NCBI GenBank assembly: GCA_001005265.1
Contig: CP011392.1
Coordinates: forward strand, 1,361,902-1,425,901
Direction of reading: 5' to 3'
From: Dehalogenimonas sp. WBC-2
GTDB taxonomy: Bacteria; Chloroflexota; Dehalococcoidia; Dehalococcoidales; Dehalococcoidaceae
Length of the DNA: 64,000 bases
The position numbers were made by a program, and so were the translations under genes. This document shows positions 8,808-16,724 of this stretch, one piece after another (position 1 is the stretch's first letter; every line of letters begins with the position of its first letter). The notes beneath the pieces were generated by a model, which saw only the letters and a list, made by a program, of their open reading frames with translations, was not told where the DNA came from and searched no databases.

Positions 8808-8818
8808 TTTTTTGTCAA
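8790..8818 (-). promoter_or_regulatory. Sigma-70-type promoter of the hdr-mvh operon
   Basis: On the minus strand, TTGACA (8813-8818) and TAATAT (8790-8795) are separated by exactly 17 bases. Transcription should begin near 8783. The -35 box is a perfect consensus match and the -10 box is close. The spacer contains one arm of an inverted repeat, described separately. Confidence 0.8.
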
Positions 8819-8828
8819 TAATATGCGG

Positions 8829-10217
8829 CTACAAAACACTGTTTCCCAAGAACTTCAACAGGTATCCGGATTCCAGGTGATAACCGGATTCTCTGTAGTA
8901 GCCCCGTGCGCCGATGCCGGATAACACGGCCAGCCATGACACATCAAACTCATGACGAGCAATCCGCTCGGCTTCCAATAAAAGGTGACGGCCATAACCA
9001 CGGTGCTGAGCGCTGCTATCATCGCGTTGCCCTATTTCAAGTTCGGCACCATAGACATGAAGCTCACGCACCAGCGCAACGGCTCCATGAACTGAATTTA
9101 AGCCCAATGGTTTATCATCTTGAATTCTTAAGCGCAAAAGTCCAAATAGCGTACTATTATCGTCCTCATAGGACAAAAAGAGCTCCTGACCGTCTCCCGC
9201 TTCATATTCTAAGCGCCGTAATGAAGGAGTCCCGATTGAAGCTTTTTGTCTTACCCGATGACCATACTCACGGCACCGGATACAGCGGCAGGCAGAGCCT
9301 TCCCGGGTCAGACGCTCCTGAACGGCATCCCGCATAGAATTTTTCAGACCGCCGACGATGTACTCCGCCGGAATATCGCGTAGCACTCTGGAAATACGTA
9401 CATAGGGTGGTACGATCTTCTTCATTTCTGCGATGAGAGCGGTCATAACCTCGTCTGAATAGGGTCTGTAACGTCCATTACACTGCCATTTCTCCAGTTC
9501 TGTGCCCTCAACTACCATCGTGGGATAAATCTTTAATCCGTCGGGGCGATACGAAGGATCTTCAAATAGTTGCCGGGTAAGTTCAAGATCATGTTCCGGA
9601 TTAGATCCAGGTAATCCCGGCATCCAATGATAATGAACTTTCAGGCCAGCGTTCCTCAGCCTGCGAGTAGCATCGGTAACGGCGGCAGTATTATGACCAC
9701 GACGAACGATCTCGTAAATGTTATCGTCGAGGGTCTGAACGCCCAACTCCACCCTGGTCGTACCCCATCTGGTCATCCGGTCGATATCGTCATCATCACA
9801 GACATCAGGCCGGGTTTCTATACACAAACCCACAGCACGATCGGCCGCAGTTTCGTTGAAGCTTTGCGCTTCGGCCAGGGTTTCGCTTTCATAACCATTA
9901 AGAGCATCAAAGCAGGCTTTGATGAAGCCGTTTTGATATTCGACAGGTGTGGACAGAAAAGTACCACCCATTATGATAAGCTCTACTTTATCCGTCGGAT
10001 GGCCCATGTCTTTTAATATCCGCAGGCGCAGAGTCACCTGCTTGGCCGGATCATAGTCCCGGGTGGCAGCCCGCAGCACCGCTGGAGAATGGGGTGTGTA
10101 ACTCCGAGGCGTATCGGCGAAATCCGGGCAATAGATGCATTGACCGGGACAGGGCGCCGGCCGGGTCACAACAGCTATGGGAGTAACGCCGGAAATTGTC
10201 CGGGTAAGCTTTTTCAT
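8829..10217 (-). CDS. elp3: Elp3-family tRNA uridine-34 modifying radical SAM acetyltransferase
   Basis: This 462-residue protein has the two-domain layout of Elp3: an N-terminal radical SAM domain with CPGQCIYC (Cys23, Cys27, Cys30) and a C-terminal GNAT acetyltransferase domain with the acetyl-CoA loop around HRGYGRHLL and the GYYRESGYHLE tail. Elp3 uses acetyl-CoA and SAM to put a carboxymethyl group on U34 of certain tRNAs. Bacterial examples are sparse, and a Dehalococcoides mccartyi Elp3 has been studied structurally. The cysteine spacing C-x3-C-x2-C is shorter than in eukaryotes. A TATAAT box lies nine bases before the ATG, while GGAG also precedes it. The gene is divergent, with 42 bases between starts, from a Trm9-like methyltransferase. 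Confidence 0.92.
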   Translation of the reverse strand: MKKLTRTISGVTPIAVVTRPAPCPGQCIYCPDFADTPRSYTPHSPAVLRAATRDYDPAKQVTLRLRILKDMGHPTDKVELIIMGGTFLSTPVEYQNGFIKACFDALNGYESETLAEAQSFNETAADRAVGLCIETRPDVCDDDDIDRMTRWGTTRVELGVQTLDDNIYEIVRRGHNTAAVTDATRRLRNAGLKVHYHWMPGLPGSNPEHDLELTRQLFEDPSYRPDGLKIYPTMVVEGTELEKWQCNGRYRPYSDEVMTALIAEMKKIVPPYVRISRVLRDIPAEYIVGGLKNSMRDAVQERLTREGSACRCIRCREYGHRVRQKASIGTPSLRRLEYEAGDGQELFLSYEDDNSTLFGLLRLRIQDDKPLGLNSVHGAVALVRELHVYGAELEIGQRDDSSAQHRGYGRHLLLEAERIARHEFDVSWLAVLSGIGARGYYRESGYHLESGYLLKFLGNSVL

Positions 10218-10226
10218 CTATACTCC

Positions 10227-10232
10227 ATTATA
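10227..10232 (-). promoter_or_regulatory. -10 box of elp3, nine bases before the start codon
   Basis: TATAAT on the minus strand ends nine bases from the elp3 ATG, so transcription would start two or three bases before the start codon. A clear -35 box is not visible. The GGAG sequence between box and ATG would not be transcribed from this promoter. Confidence 0.45.
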
Positions 10233-10259
10233 TCTTAATTTCTCAATCGATGGAAGATT

Positions 10260-10916
10260 ATGTCAATTGATTCGCAGCCTGATTTCGACCAAATTGCCGC
10301 GGGTTGGTACAGTTTCCGGCATCACACTATCTTCAAAAAAGAATTAACCGAACTTTCGGCGCGCTGGAAAACCGGCAAACTGCTTAATGCGGGCTGTGGT
10401 CACGGCGCCGATTTCCTGCCGTTTGAAAATACGTTCGACCTTTACGGTATTGATATCTCTTCGGAGATGTTGAAATTCGGGGAGAAATTCGCCAGGAAGC
10501 ACACTTTCAAAGCGGAACTCAAACAGGCAGACATGCGCTCCATCCCCTACCCGGACGAATGTTTTGACAACGCCATCGTGGTGGCCAGTTTGCATCACGT
10601 CAAAACCAGGTCAGGACAACTCAAAGCCCTCGCCGAAATACGAAGAGTGCTCAAACCAGGCGGCGAAGCTTTTGTGACCGTTTGGAATGCCACCCAACCG
10701 CGTTTCTTTTTCACCAGACGCGACACACAAATACCCTGGCGCCAGGGCGCCGACACCATCTTGCGCTATTATCATCTCTTCACCTACGGTGAGATCCAAC
10801 GGCTGGCCAAATCCGCCGGGTTCGACATCATCTATTGCAGGCCGGAGTCCCGCTACAACTTTCCTTTTAAATATTTTTCCCGAAATATCTGTCTGCTGCT
10901 TAAAAAGCCAAGCTAA
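10260..10916 (+). CDS. SAM-dependent methyltransferase resembling Trm9/ALKBH8
   Basis: This 218-residue class I methyltransferase has motif I NAGCGHGADF, an acidic end of strand two at YGIDIS, and motif IV-like ASLHHVKTRSGQLKALAEI. Beyond the generic fold it resembles the eukaryotic/archaeal Trm9-ALKBH8 family: the entry motif FRHHTIF before the SAM site, VTVWNATQPRF, an IPWRQG segment, and the near-C-terminal RYYHLFTYGEIQRLAKSAGF, close to the RYYHLYREGEL signature of yeast Trm9 as I recall it. Trm9 methylates the cm5U made by Elp3 to mcm5U. Finding it divergent from elp3 strengthens this reading. It could still be a generic methyltransferase acting on a small molecule. Confidence 0.72.
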   Translation: MSIDSQPDFDQIAAGWYSFRHHTIFKKELTELSARWKTGKLLNAGCGHGADFLPFENTFDLYGIDISSEMLKFGEKFARKHTFKAELKQADMRSIPYPDECFDNAIVVASLHHVKTRSGQLKALAEIRRVLKPGGEAFVTVWNATQPRFFFTRRDTQIPWRQGADTILRYYHLFTYGEIQRLAKSAGFDIIYCRPESRYNFPFKYFSRNICLLLKKPS

Positions 10917-10987
10917 GTCGATTTGTTCAACGTGCCTCAAACTGCTAACATTTAGAGGTCAATCAAACCGGCAAAAGGAGCCAAAGC

Positions 10988-11209
10988 ATGCTGGTCAATA
11001 TTACATGCCCCAAGTGCAACACTAGCGGCGGATTTTCCATCAGCGACGAGCGCTACATCGGCCCGTACCGGTGCTGGAAATGCCGCGCCGCCATGAAGAT
11101 CCATCTGGAGAAGAACAGCCTTGAGAGCTGCGAACTGATGACCGAAGAAGAATTCGGCAAATTTGAGCAGGAGATGGAAATCCGGCGCCGCGCCCGCGGC
11201 GGCAAATAA
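10988..11209 (+). CDS. Small zinc-ribbon protein
   Basis: This 73-residue protein has two CxxC knuckles, CPKC and CWKC, 25 residues apart, and a charged, arginine-rich C-terminal helix. A strong ribosome-binding site (AAGGAG, seven bases before ATG) fixes the start. It follows the Trm9-like gene by 71 bases on the same strand. Its size and fold class are comparable to Trm112, the zinc-ribbon activator of Trm9, but I do not see clear Trm112 sequence features, so partnership is speculative. Confidence 0.75.
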   Translation: MLVNITCPKCNTSGGFSISDERYIGPYRCWKCRAAMKIHLEKNSLESCELMTEEEFGKFEQEMEIRRRARGGK

Positions 11210-11323
11210 TCCACGAGAGTCCCCATGAAAAAGTCTAGAGACGAAGCCCATCTGCCTGATGCGGGCCATTTGAGGCGTAATCACTGCTGTTCTGCGTAAT
11301 AAAATCATCAAGGAGCTTTAGTT

Positions 11324-11521
11324 ATGCCGGTAGTTATTGTGGAAATGCATGAAGGACGCACCATTGCCCAAAAAAAACAGCTTGCCGCAGGTATCACCGC
11401 AGAATTTGAAAAGATCGGCACCGCTCCTGAGAAGGTGACTATCATCTTCAAAGACGTCCCCAAATATAATTGGGCCAGCGGGGGCAAGCTGGCGGCCGAA
11501 TCCGGAATCAGACCTCTTTAG
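11324..11521 (+). CDS. 4-oxalocrotonate tautomerase family protein
   Basis: This 65-residue protein starts MPVVIVEMHEGRT. After removal of the initiator methionine, Pro1 would be the catalytic base of the tautomerase family, and the size equals the short hexameric 4-OT type. The helix QKKQLAAGITAEFEKIG and the following strand KVTIIFKDVP fit the beta-alpha-beta fold. A ribosome-binding site AAGGAG lies eight bases upstream. The natural substrate cannot be read from the sequence. The 3' end overlaps the convergent rimI gene by 14 bases. Confidence 0.87.
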   Translation: MPVVIVEMHEGRTIAQKKQLAAGITAEFEKIGTAPEKVTIIFKDVPKYNWASGGKLAAESGIRPL

Positions 11522-12119
11522 CTTCAAGCTCAAGCGCCTGCCGAGCCGCAGCGATTTTGGCGCAGCACTCTGGAGACGTGGCATCGTCCAGGGTCATGAT
11601 CAAGGCATCCTCGCGGTTGTCGGTGTAATACGCCCGCCTCACGCCCTTACCAACAAAGCCGTATTTGAGGTACAGCCGCTGCGCCTCATAGTTGGATACT
11701 CGAACCTCAAGGGTAATGCATTCGGATTGCTGTTTTATGGCCTCATCCATAAGAGCCAGAAGCAGGAGTTGACCTAAACCCTGCCGCCGGCGCTCACTTT
11801 TTACCGCCAGACTGATAATATGTGCCTCAGAAGCCATGATCCAGAAACCGGCAAAACCGATGATCTTTCCTTTATGGTTGCTGCTATGATCCGGCATCAG
11901 CCATTTTTTTACCCTGCCCGGAAGCCCGGTATTTTCGGGAATACTTTCTTCATCCGGCGAAGCAGGAATGTTCTCAACGGCGACAATATAGTGAGCCAGC
12001 AGATTATCCAGTTCACGCTGATAATTCATCGGGGGCCACATGGTGGGAAAGGCCTCCCGGTCAATAGCGGTAACCTGGGCAATATCGTCGCGGCACATCC
12101 GCCGTATTATATATGGCAT
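11508..12119 (-). CDS. rimI: RimI-like GNAT N-acetyltransferase
   Basis: The start at 12119 (protein MPYIIRRM, 203 residues) is preferred over an upstream one because AGGAG lies five bases before it. GNAT features are clear: IISLAVKSERRRQGLGQLLL for acetyl-CoA binding, LEVRVSNYEAQRLYLKYGF for the C-terminal part, and ALIMTLDD at the end. RimI acetylates the N-terminal alanine of ribosomal protein S18. The protein is about 50 residues longer than typical RimI because of an insertion near residues 50-80 between ENIPASPDEES and HKGKIIGFAG. TsaB, which often neighbours rimI, is elsewhere in this window (60 kb). Confidence 0.8.
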   Translation of the reverse strand: MPYIIRRMCRDDIAQVTAIDREAFPTMWPPMNYQRELDNLLAHYIVAVENIPASPDEESIPENTGLPGRVKKWLMPDHSSNHKGKIIGFAGFWIMASEAHIISLAVKSERRRQGLGQLLLLALMDEAIKQQSECITLEVRVSNYEAQRLYLKYGFVGKGVRRAYYTDNREDALIMTLDDATSPECCAKIAAARQALELEAKEV

Positions 12120-12329
12120 GATTACTCCTGTGCCTGCCATTTTAGCACAGGAGCGGCACACGGAAAATAGTTTATTTGTGTCGGCAGGATATTGAGCAAC
12201 AAGTTCCGAACCATAAAAAAGTAAAAAATATCAAATCCAAAAGGGCAAAGGGTGAACCGGCGAATTGTTTTGACACAAATAGCTGTTTTTTGGCACCTGA
12301 AGTTTTGATTCAAAGCAACAATTCGGCTC

Positions 12330-12920
12330 TCAATCTTCGGTGAGGTCATCTCTTGTGGTTTGTGCTCCGGAGTTGACTGCCAACAATTCCGAATCATGCC
12401 CGAAGCGCTCGTACTCACTATAAAGGCACCCGCAGTACTGCTGGCGGTAAAGCTCCAGCGGTTTGGTCATACAACGGCTGTCAGAGTAACGCTTACGCAG
12501 GTCGGCATATTCAAATCGCACGCCGGATGAGGCTTCAGCGGCACAGGCGGCCTCGATAATGCGGTCATGTTGCTGCCTATGGCTGATGAGGAGGCTTGAA
12601 GTGAAGACGTCGAAGCCGTTGGCGGCATAGGCGGCCGTTGCATCAAGCCTAAGCCGGTAGCAGTCCGGGCAGCGGTCAGTTTCATGTCCGGCGACAGCCC
12701 GGAAATATTTTTCCAGGTCGTATCCCGGCGCAACGATGAAAGGGATAGATTCGCGTTGGGCGAAGGATTCCATGGCCTCCCGTCGCTGTTCATGTTCCAT
12801 GAAAGGATGGATATTGGGGTTATACCAGAAAGCGGTAACGTCAAAACCCTGCTGCCGCCAGTACACCAGGGTGTAGGCGGAGCAATGGACGCAGCAGCAG
12901 TGAACCAGCAGTTTAGCTAT
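12330..12920 (-). CDS. queH: Epoxyqueuosine reductase QueH, probably with a non-standard start
   Basis: QueH (formerly DUF208) performs the last step of queuosine synthesis, reducing epoxyqueuosine in tRNA. The family motifs are present: RCPDCYRLRL, LLISHRQQHD and the YCGCLYSEYERF end. The first ATG/GTG/TTG in frame is the GTG at 12866, but that would remove the essential N-terminal cysteine motif. Reading upstream in the same frame gives AKLLVHCCCVHCSAYTLV, the expected QueH N-terminus, with no standard start codon before the stop at 12933-12935. The best initiation codon is ATA at 12918-12920, eight bases after GAAAGG. The 196-residue length then fits the family. Confidence 0.85.
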   Translation of the reverse strand: MAKLLVHCCCVHCSAYTLVYWRQQGFDVTAFWYNPNIHPFMEHEQRREAMESFAQRESIPFIVAPGYDLEKYFRAVAGHETDRCPDCYRLRLDATAAYAANGFDVFTSSLLISHRQQHDRIIEAACAAEASSGVRFEYADLRKRYSDSRCMTKPLELYRQQYCGCLYSEYERFGHDSELLAVNSGAQTTRDDLTED

Positions 12921-13069
12921 GATGACGGCCTTTCAGTTATCTTTTCCAGTTATAATTTTTACTCAGAACAACGGAAACAACCCCATATTCCCAAGTCGGC
13001 TAATTTCGGAAAACCGGGGAATCAACACACACACGTTTATCATTCAGATTGTGAGGTCAGGGGAGCACT

Positions 13070-13078
13070 ATTATAGCA
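13070..13078 (-). promoter_or_regulatory. Extended -10 promoter, probably for queH
   Basis: The minus strand reads TG-C-TATAAT, a perfect extended -10. A TTGACA is present at 13096-13101, but the 20-base spacer is longer than normal. Transcription would start near 13063, leaving about 140 bases of leader before queH. Confidence 0.5.
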
Positions 13079-13164
13079 CAGACGTATGATATAGCTGTCA
13101 ATGGGCGTTTGGAACTTTTTGCCTGTTTTTTCAAAATATTTATCATGGAGATGCGGAAGTGGAT

Positions 13165-13213
13165 GACCCTTCGACTTCACTCCCCGAGTGCTAACTCGGT
13201 ACAGGCAGGGCAA
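13165..13213 (+). repeat. 49-base dispersed palindromic repeat, copy 1
   Basis: This copy matches the reverse complement of 49174-49222 at 43 of 49 positions by my alignment. The centre CCGAGTGCTAACTCGG is a perfect stem-loop (six-base stem, GCTA loop) kept in both copies. It lies just downstream of ruvB and could also act as its terminator. Confidence 0.75.
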
Positions 13214-13242
13214 ACTTTTTTGGGGAACGATTCGGGTGGAGT

Positions 13243-14283
13243 CTAAATAAGGGTGGCTTGCGGGGGTTCGTCAGCGAGCATGCGGGACTTGGGAAAAGGC
13301 AGGCCGAGGTGTTCATAGGCACGACGGGTGGCGACGCGGCCGCGAGGGGTGCGTTCCAGGAAACCTAGCTGCATGAGGTAGGGCTCGTAGATGTCCATGA
13401 TGGTGTCAGAATCCTCGGAGATGGCGGCGGCCAGTGTCTCCAGGCCGACCGGACCACCGGAGAATTTCTCAATGATGGCCTTGAGCAACTGGTGGTCAAT
13501 ATTATCAAGGCCAACAACGTCCACCTCAAGGCGGCCCAAGGCAACGACGGCGATTTCACGATCAATTATGCCGTTACCCCTGACCTGGGCGTAATCCCGT
13601 ACTCGCCGGAGCAACCGGTTGGCAACGCGGGGCGTACCGCGGGCACGGCAGGCTATCTCTTTGAGACCGGCGCTATCGGCCTGAACGCCGAGGATGGCCG
13701 CGGAGCGGCGCAGAATGGCCTCTATGTCCTCGTCGGTATAAAAATCCAACCGGTAAACGGCACCGAAGCGGTCTCGCAGAGGCGAAGACAGCATGGCATA
13801 GCGGGTGGTAGCGCCGATGAGGGTGAATGGCGGCAGTTTCAGACGCAAACTCTTGGCGCCGGGGCCCTTGCCGATAACGATATCTAAAGCGAAATCCTCC
13901 ATGGCCGGGTAGAGTATCTCCTCCACAGTGCGGCCGAGACGGTGGATCTCATCAATAAAAAGAACATCGTGGGGCTGGAGGCCGGTGAGGATGGCGGCCA
14001 GGTCGCCCGGGCGCTCGATGGCCGGGCCGGCGGTGATGCGGATATTGACCTCCATGCCATGAGCGATGATGTAGGCCAGGGTGGTCTTGCCCAGGCCGGG
14101 CGGACCGTAGAGGAGGACGTGATCCAGCGCCTCTTTACGCTCCCGGGCGGCCATCATGGTTACGGCCATGTTGTCCTTAAGCTTGTCCTGGCCGATAAAA
14201 TCATCGAGCGACCGCGGCCGGAGGTTGGTGTCCAGCTTGGAATCATCGCCTTCCGGCTTGCTGGAGATGATACGTTCAGTCAT
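13243..14283 (-). CDS. ruvB: Holliday junction branch-migration ATPase RuvB
   Basis: RuvB forms the hexameric motor that drives branch migration with RuvA. The protein (346 residues from the start MTERIISS at 14283) has the family core: [14 protein letters not shown], Walker [12 protein letters not shown], Walker [12 protein letters not shown], sensor 1 [19 protein letters not shown], and the C-terminal winged-helix part ending in the [14 protein letters not shown] segment. An upstream in-frame start exists at 14337, but the translated part there would contain the promoter. A TG-C-TATAAT box ends ten bases before the chosen ATG, so the mRNA is probably almost leaderless. ruvA and ruvC are not adjacent. 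Confidence 0.96.
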   Translation of the reverse strand: MTERIISSKPEGDDSKLDTNLRPRSLDDFIGQDKLKDNMAVTMMAARERKEALDHVLLYGPPGLGKTTLAYIIAHGMEVNIRITAGPAIERPGDLAAILTGLQPHDVLFIDEIHRLGRTVEEILYPAMEDFALDIVIGKGPGAKSLRLKLPPFTLIGATTRYAMLSSPLRDRFGAVYRLDFYTDEDIEAILRRSAAILGVQADSAGLKEIACRARGTPRVANRLLRRVRDYAQVRGNGIIDREIAVVALGRLEVDVVGLDNIDHQLLKAIIEKFSGGPVGLETLAAAISEDSDTIMDIYEPYLMQLGFLERTPRGRVATRRAYEHLGLPFPKSRMLADEPPQATLI

Positions 14284-14293
14284 GGTTGAGGGG

Positions 14294-14302
14294 ATTATAG
14301 CA
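14294..14302 (-). promoter_or_regulatory. Extended -10 promoter of ruvB
   Basis: The minus strand reads TG-C-TATAAT with only ten bases to the ruvB ATG. No -35 consensus is visible, which fits an extended -10 promoter. The transcript would begin about three bases before the start codon. Confidence 0.6.
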
Positions 14303-14558
14303 TAGGGGGAGGGGAGGTGGGGAGGATTTCGTGGCAAAATTTAAGGCTGTGAGGCAGCCAAGCGAGTAAGAGAGATATTGAGTTTCCTTAATCTAGGAAT
14401 TAGGGAAAATATCCCAGTTTGGGTAAGTCAATCGTGCGTCCATAAAACAGACAACCCGATATGTGTACAAAGGGCATGACAAACTTGAGAATAGTTCTAG
14501 TAACTATTAAAACCGGGTGATATACTAAGTTCAATTTATTCATGGGAGACTCCAGAAT

Positions 14559-15074
14559 ATGAGCTTGCCAACAACAAACAACCAAGCAGTCAATCAGGCC
14601 ATCACAGAGTCAGGCGCATTATCTCAACATGAGGAAATTACTGCCAACTTTAGGGGCACTTTTATATGCGATAAGAAATCGTTTCCAGGATACGCTTTCA
14701 TTACGGATAAAAGGTTCATATTTGGGAAGCGTCCAGGTGGTTGGTTTTCAAAAGGACTAGATTTAGTTTTTGAGTGTTCACTTGGAGATGTTTTAAGCAT
14801 AACAACAAGTGGAGTATGGAATAAAAAATTGAATCTCTCTATTAGGCAGAACTCTCAACCTTCAAAATTTGAATTCTTCTGCCAGGACAACGAACTTTGC
14901 GCTTCAAGACTCCTGGAAGCAAAAACAGCTTTTAAGGAGAGGGAAACTATTGAAGCAAAAACAATCTTCATTGAAGAAGCGAAAAAAGATAAGCCTTCAG
15001 AGATCATACAGAAAAGACTTGCTAGAGGTGAAATCGACCTTGACGAATTTCATCGTCTAATCCAGCGTTCGTGA
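14559..15074 (+). CDS. PH-like domain protein with C-terminal SHOCT domain
   Basis: This 171-residue protein begins with a region rich in predicted beta strands that resembles bacterial PH/GRAM-like domains: GTFICDKKSFPGYAFITDKR, RFIFGKRPGG, then LGDVLSITTS. It ends with a short amphipathic motif, SEIIQKRLARGEIDLDEFHR, typical of SHOCT oligomerisation domains. The function is unknown; such proteins are often membrane-associated or involved in assembly. The AT-rich codon use differs from ruvB and rpoB and suggests horizontal acquisition. The ribosome-binding site GGGAG lies ten bases before ATG. Confidence 0.78.
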   Translation: MSLPTTNNQAVNQAITESGALSQHEEITANFRGTFICDKKSFPGYAFITDKRFIFGKRPGGWFSKGLDLVFECSLGDVLSITTSGVWNKKLNLSIRQNSQPSKFEFFCQDNELCASRLLEAKTAFKERETIEAKTIFIEEAKKDKPSEIIQKRLARGEIDLDEFHRLIQRS

Positions 15075-15159
15075 CTGGGTTCATCCGACATAATACCCCG
15101 TATTCAAAGTTGAACTTTATTTCACCACTAAAATAATTATCTAACAATGGAGCATATCA

Positions 15160-15384
15160 ATGTCCAGAAAGACAATTACAATAAACAAAAACACAAGGGT
15201 TGGCCATATTCGAACGAGAGAACTTATTGAACGTAAAATTAAAGGCTGCCCTCATTGTGGATCAGCGGTTTTCGAAAGAAACCTGAGAAAGGGATTCCAC
15301 CCTTTCGCTCGTTTCTATTGTAAGAAATGTAAAGGGTTGTTCTTTTCACCCAAATTTAAACACATACGACCAGTTGCGATGTAA
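15160..15384 (+). CDS. Small basic zinc-ribbon protein
   Basis: This 74-residue, lysine- and arginine-rich protein contains CPHC and CKKC knuckles spaced for one zinc ribbon. GGAG lies seven bases before the ATG. The basic charge suggests nucleic-acid binding, but no family is recognised. It is AT-rich like its neighbours and follows the PH-SHOCT gene by 85 bases. Confidence 0.65.
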   Translation: MSRKTITINKNTRVGHIRTRELIERKIKGCPHCGSAVFERNLRKGFHPFARFYCKKCKGLFFSPKFKHIRPVAM

Positions 15385-15598
15385 CAAAATTAATGAAGAT
15401 ACAAATGACGAGAAAACAGGCCCTGGACTTGTAAAAAGGCTTACAAAAAAATACTGACTAACTAAATACAGAGTATTTAATGAATAAGCTAAATTTATTT
15501 ACTCCAATAGAATAAACTGAGATTCTCTTAACCGAGTTGTGAAATTGAAACGTAAGCATGGAAGGGCAACGATCCCAATGTCCGCACGTAGTTAAATT

Positions 15599-16048
15599 CT
15601 ATTGCCAGACATAGAATTTATGTCGGTGTTCAACCCAATTGTTTAAGCCGAGGTTTTTAATTTTCCTAATATTGTTTCTTGGTGTTTCACCGCAACCAGG
15701 TCTCAAGAATTCAAACTTGATACAAGTTTCGAATTCTTGGCATTGCCAACACCCTTCAAAATTATTCTTATTACAGCACTCAATAATTTCACATTTGAAG
15801 GTTGAGCATCCTCCGCCTGTTCGACATGGTTTTTCGCATTGTCGTGCGGCTATTGCGTTCAATACTTCCAAAAACTTATTGTAATTACAAAATACTGGAT
15901 CCTTTGTAACTTCCGCCCACTTATTCCAGTCTGAATTTTGTAATTCGGCTACTAGTTTTTGGGCCAAATCACTAGCCTTGTTTTTGTAGCGTACACAATC
16001 ACCACAGTACAAACCACAATATGCAGTCAAGTCAGATTCTTCAACCAT
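15599..16048 (-). CDS. DUF3795-type cysteine-rich protein
   Basis: The start at 16048 (MVEESDLTAYCGLYCGDC, 149 residues) is chosen because AAAGGAG precedes it at normal spacing. YCGLYCGDCVRYKN near the N-terminus is the hallmark of DUF3795, and many further cysteines follow (ARQCEKPCRTGGGCSTFKCEI, ECCNK, CWQCQEFETC), suggesting metal or Fe-S binding. The biochemical function of the family is not established. It is the only minus-strand gene in this AT-rich block. Confidence 0.8.
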   Translation of the reverse strand: MVEESDLTAYCGLYCGDCVRYKNKASDLAQKLVAELQNSDWNKWAEVTKDPVFCNYNKFLEVLNAIAARQCEKPCRTGGGCSTFKCEIIECCNKNNFEGCWQCQEFETCIKFEFLRPGCGETPRNNIRKIKNLGLNNWVEHRHKFYVWQ

Positions 16049-16339
16049 TAAGCACACTCCTTTGGGGTTTGAACCTGAACCGGATTGTACTTCATCATTA
16101 CGTTCCCCCACAAGCAACCCTACTCGAATTTGATCTTCATTGTTTCTGTATCCTATGAATAGCAATACGCACAAGGAATACACCTCAATGTTTGTTGGCC
16201 CAATATCTATGACTAGCTAAACCGTTGAAACGAAGTATGAAACGGCAGACATCCAGACCAACCCCTGGAGTAATTACAAGTCGCTTTAGATTTAATGTGG
16301 TAACATGAAGAAGACAACATTCAGCAACAAGGAGTAAAT

Positions 16340-16474
16340 ATGGACAATGTGCTGATACTTGGATGGGGTACACCTATTGGAATAGGAATTTTTTTGCTGT
16401 GTCTTGGCGGCTTTATGCTGTGTCTTGGAGGTTTTATCTATTTACTTGCAAAAGCACAAAAACTCAAGGAATAA
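16340..16474 (+). CDS. 44-residue single-pass membrane protein
   Basis: A short gene supported by AAGGAG five bases before ATG and by its composition. The product has one hydrophobic segment that contains a seven-residue tandem duplication, LLCLGGF followed by MLCLGGF, and ends in a positively charged tail AKAQKLKE, predicted to stay in the cytoplasm. No family is recognised. A factor-independent terminator follows about 100 bases later. Confidence 0.6.
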   Translation: MDNVLILGWGTPIGIGIFLLCLGGFMLCLGGFIYLLAKAQKLKE

Positions 16475-16579
16475 AAGTGGGGCATGCTCAGCACTTAGAT
16501 CCAATACTTAAACGATTGGTTTAATAGCGATTCTTGACCGAGAACGAGAATAGAATTAGCCACTCATACGCATCTCTGG

Positions 16580-16603
16580 CAGACATCCCGATGTCTGTTT
16601 TTT
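16580..16603 (+). terminator. Rho-independent terminator
   Basis: CAGACAT and ATGTCTG form a perfect seven-base stem with a CCCG loop, followed directly by six T residues. It would end transcription of the small membrane protein gene upstream. Confidence 0.85.
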
Positions 16604-16724
16604 GGACGTACGATTCGCCTGCAGAAATAGAGTCAATTGAACTAGTTTTATTTTAACGTCGGTGTGCTTAATTTAACCCAGCGTATTGGTGGTACCTTAG
16701 GAATACGCAACGGGATAGGAAGGA

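Larger units (their letters stand above)
12921..13242. other. Intergenic stretch between queH and ruvB
   Basis: This 322-base stretch has no convincing gene. It contains the queH promoter and leader, and a 49-base palindromic repeat (13165-13213) also found at 49174-49222. I looked for a preQ1 riboswitch in the queH leader and did not recognise one. Confidence 0.6.

Noticed and set aside
10744-11311. Minus-strand frames over the methyltransferase and zinc-ribbon genes
   Set aside because: They oppose plus-strand genes with good ribosome-binding sites and motifs and have no recognisable product.
12921-13063. A preQ1 riboswitch before queH
   Set aside because: Expected because queH is a queuosine gene, but I could not find the short stem with C-rich loop and A-rich tail of known preQ1 classes.
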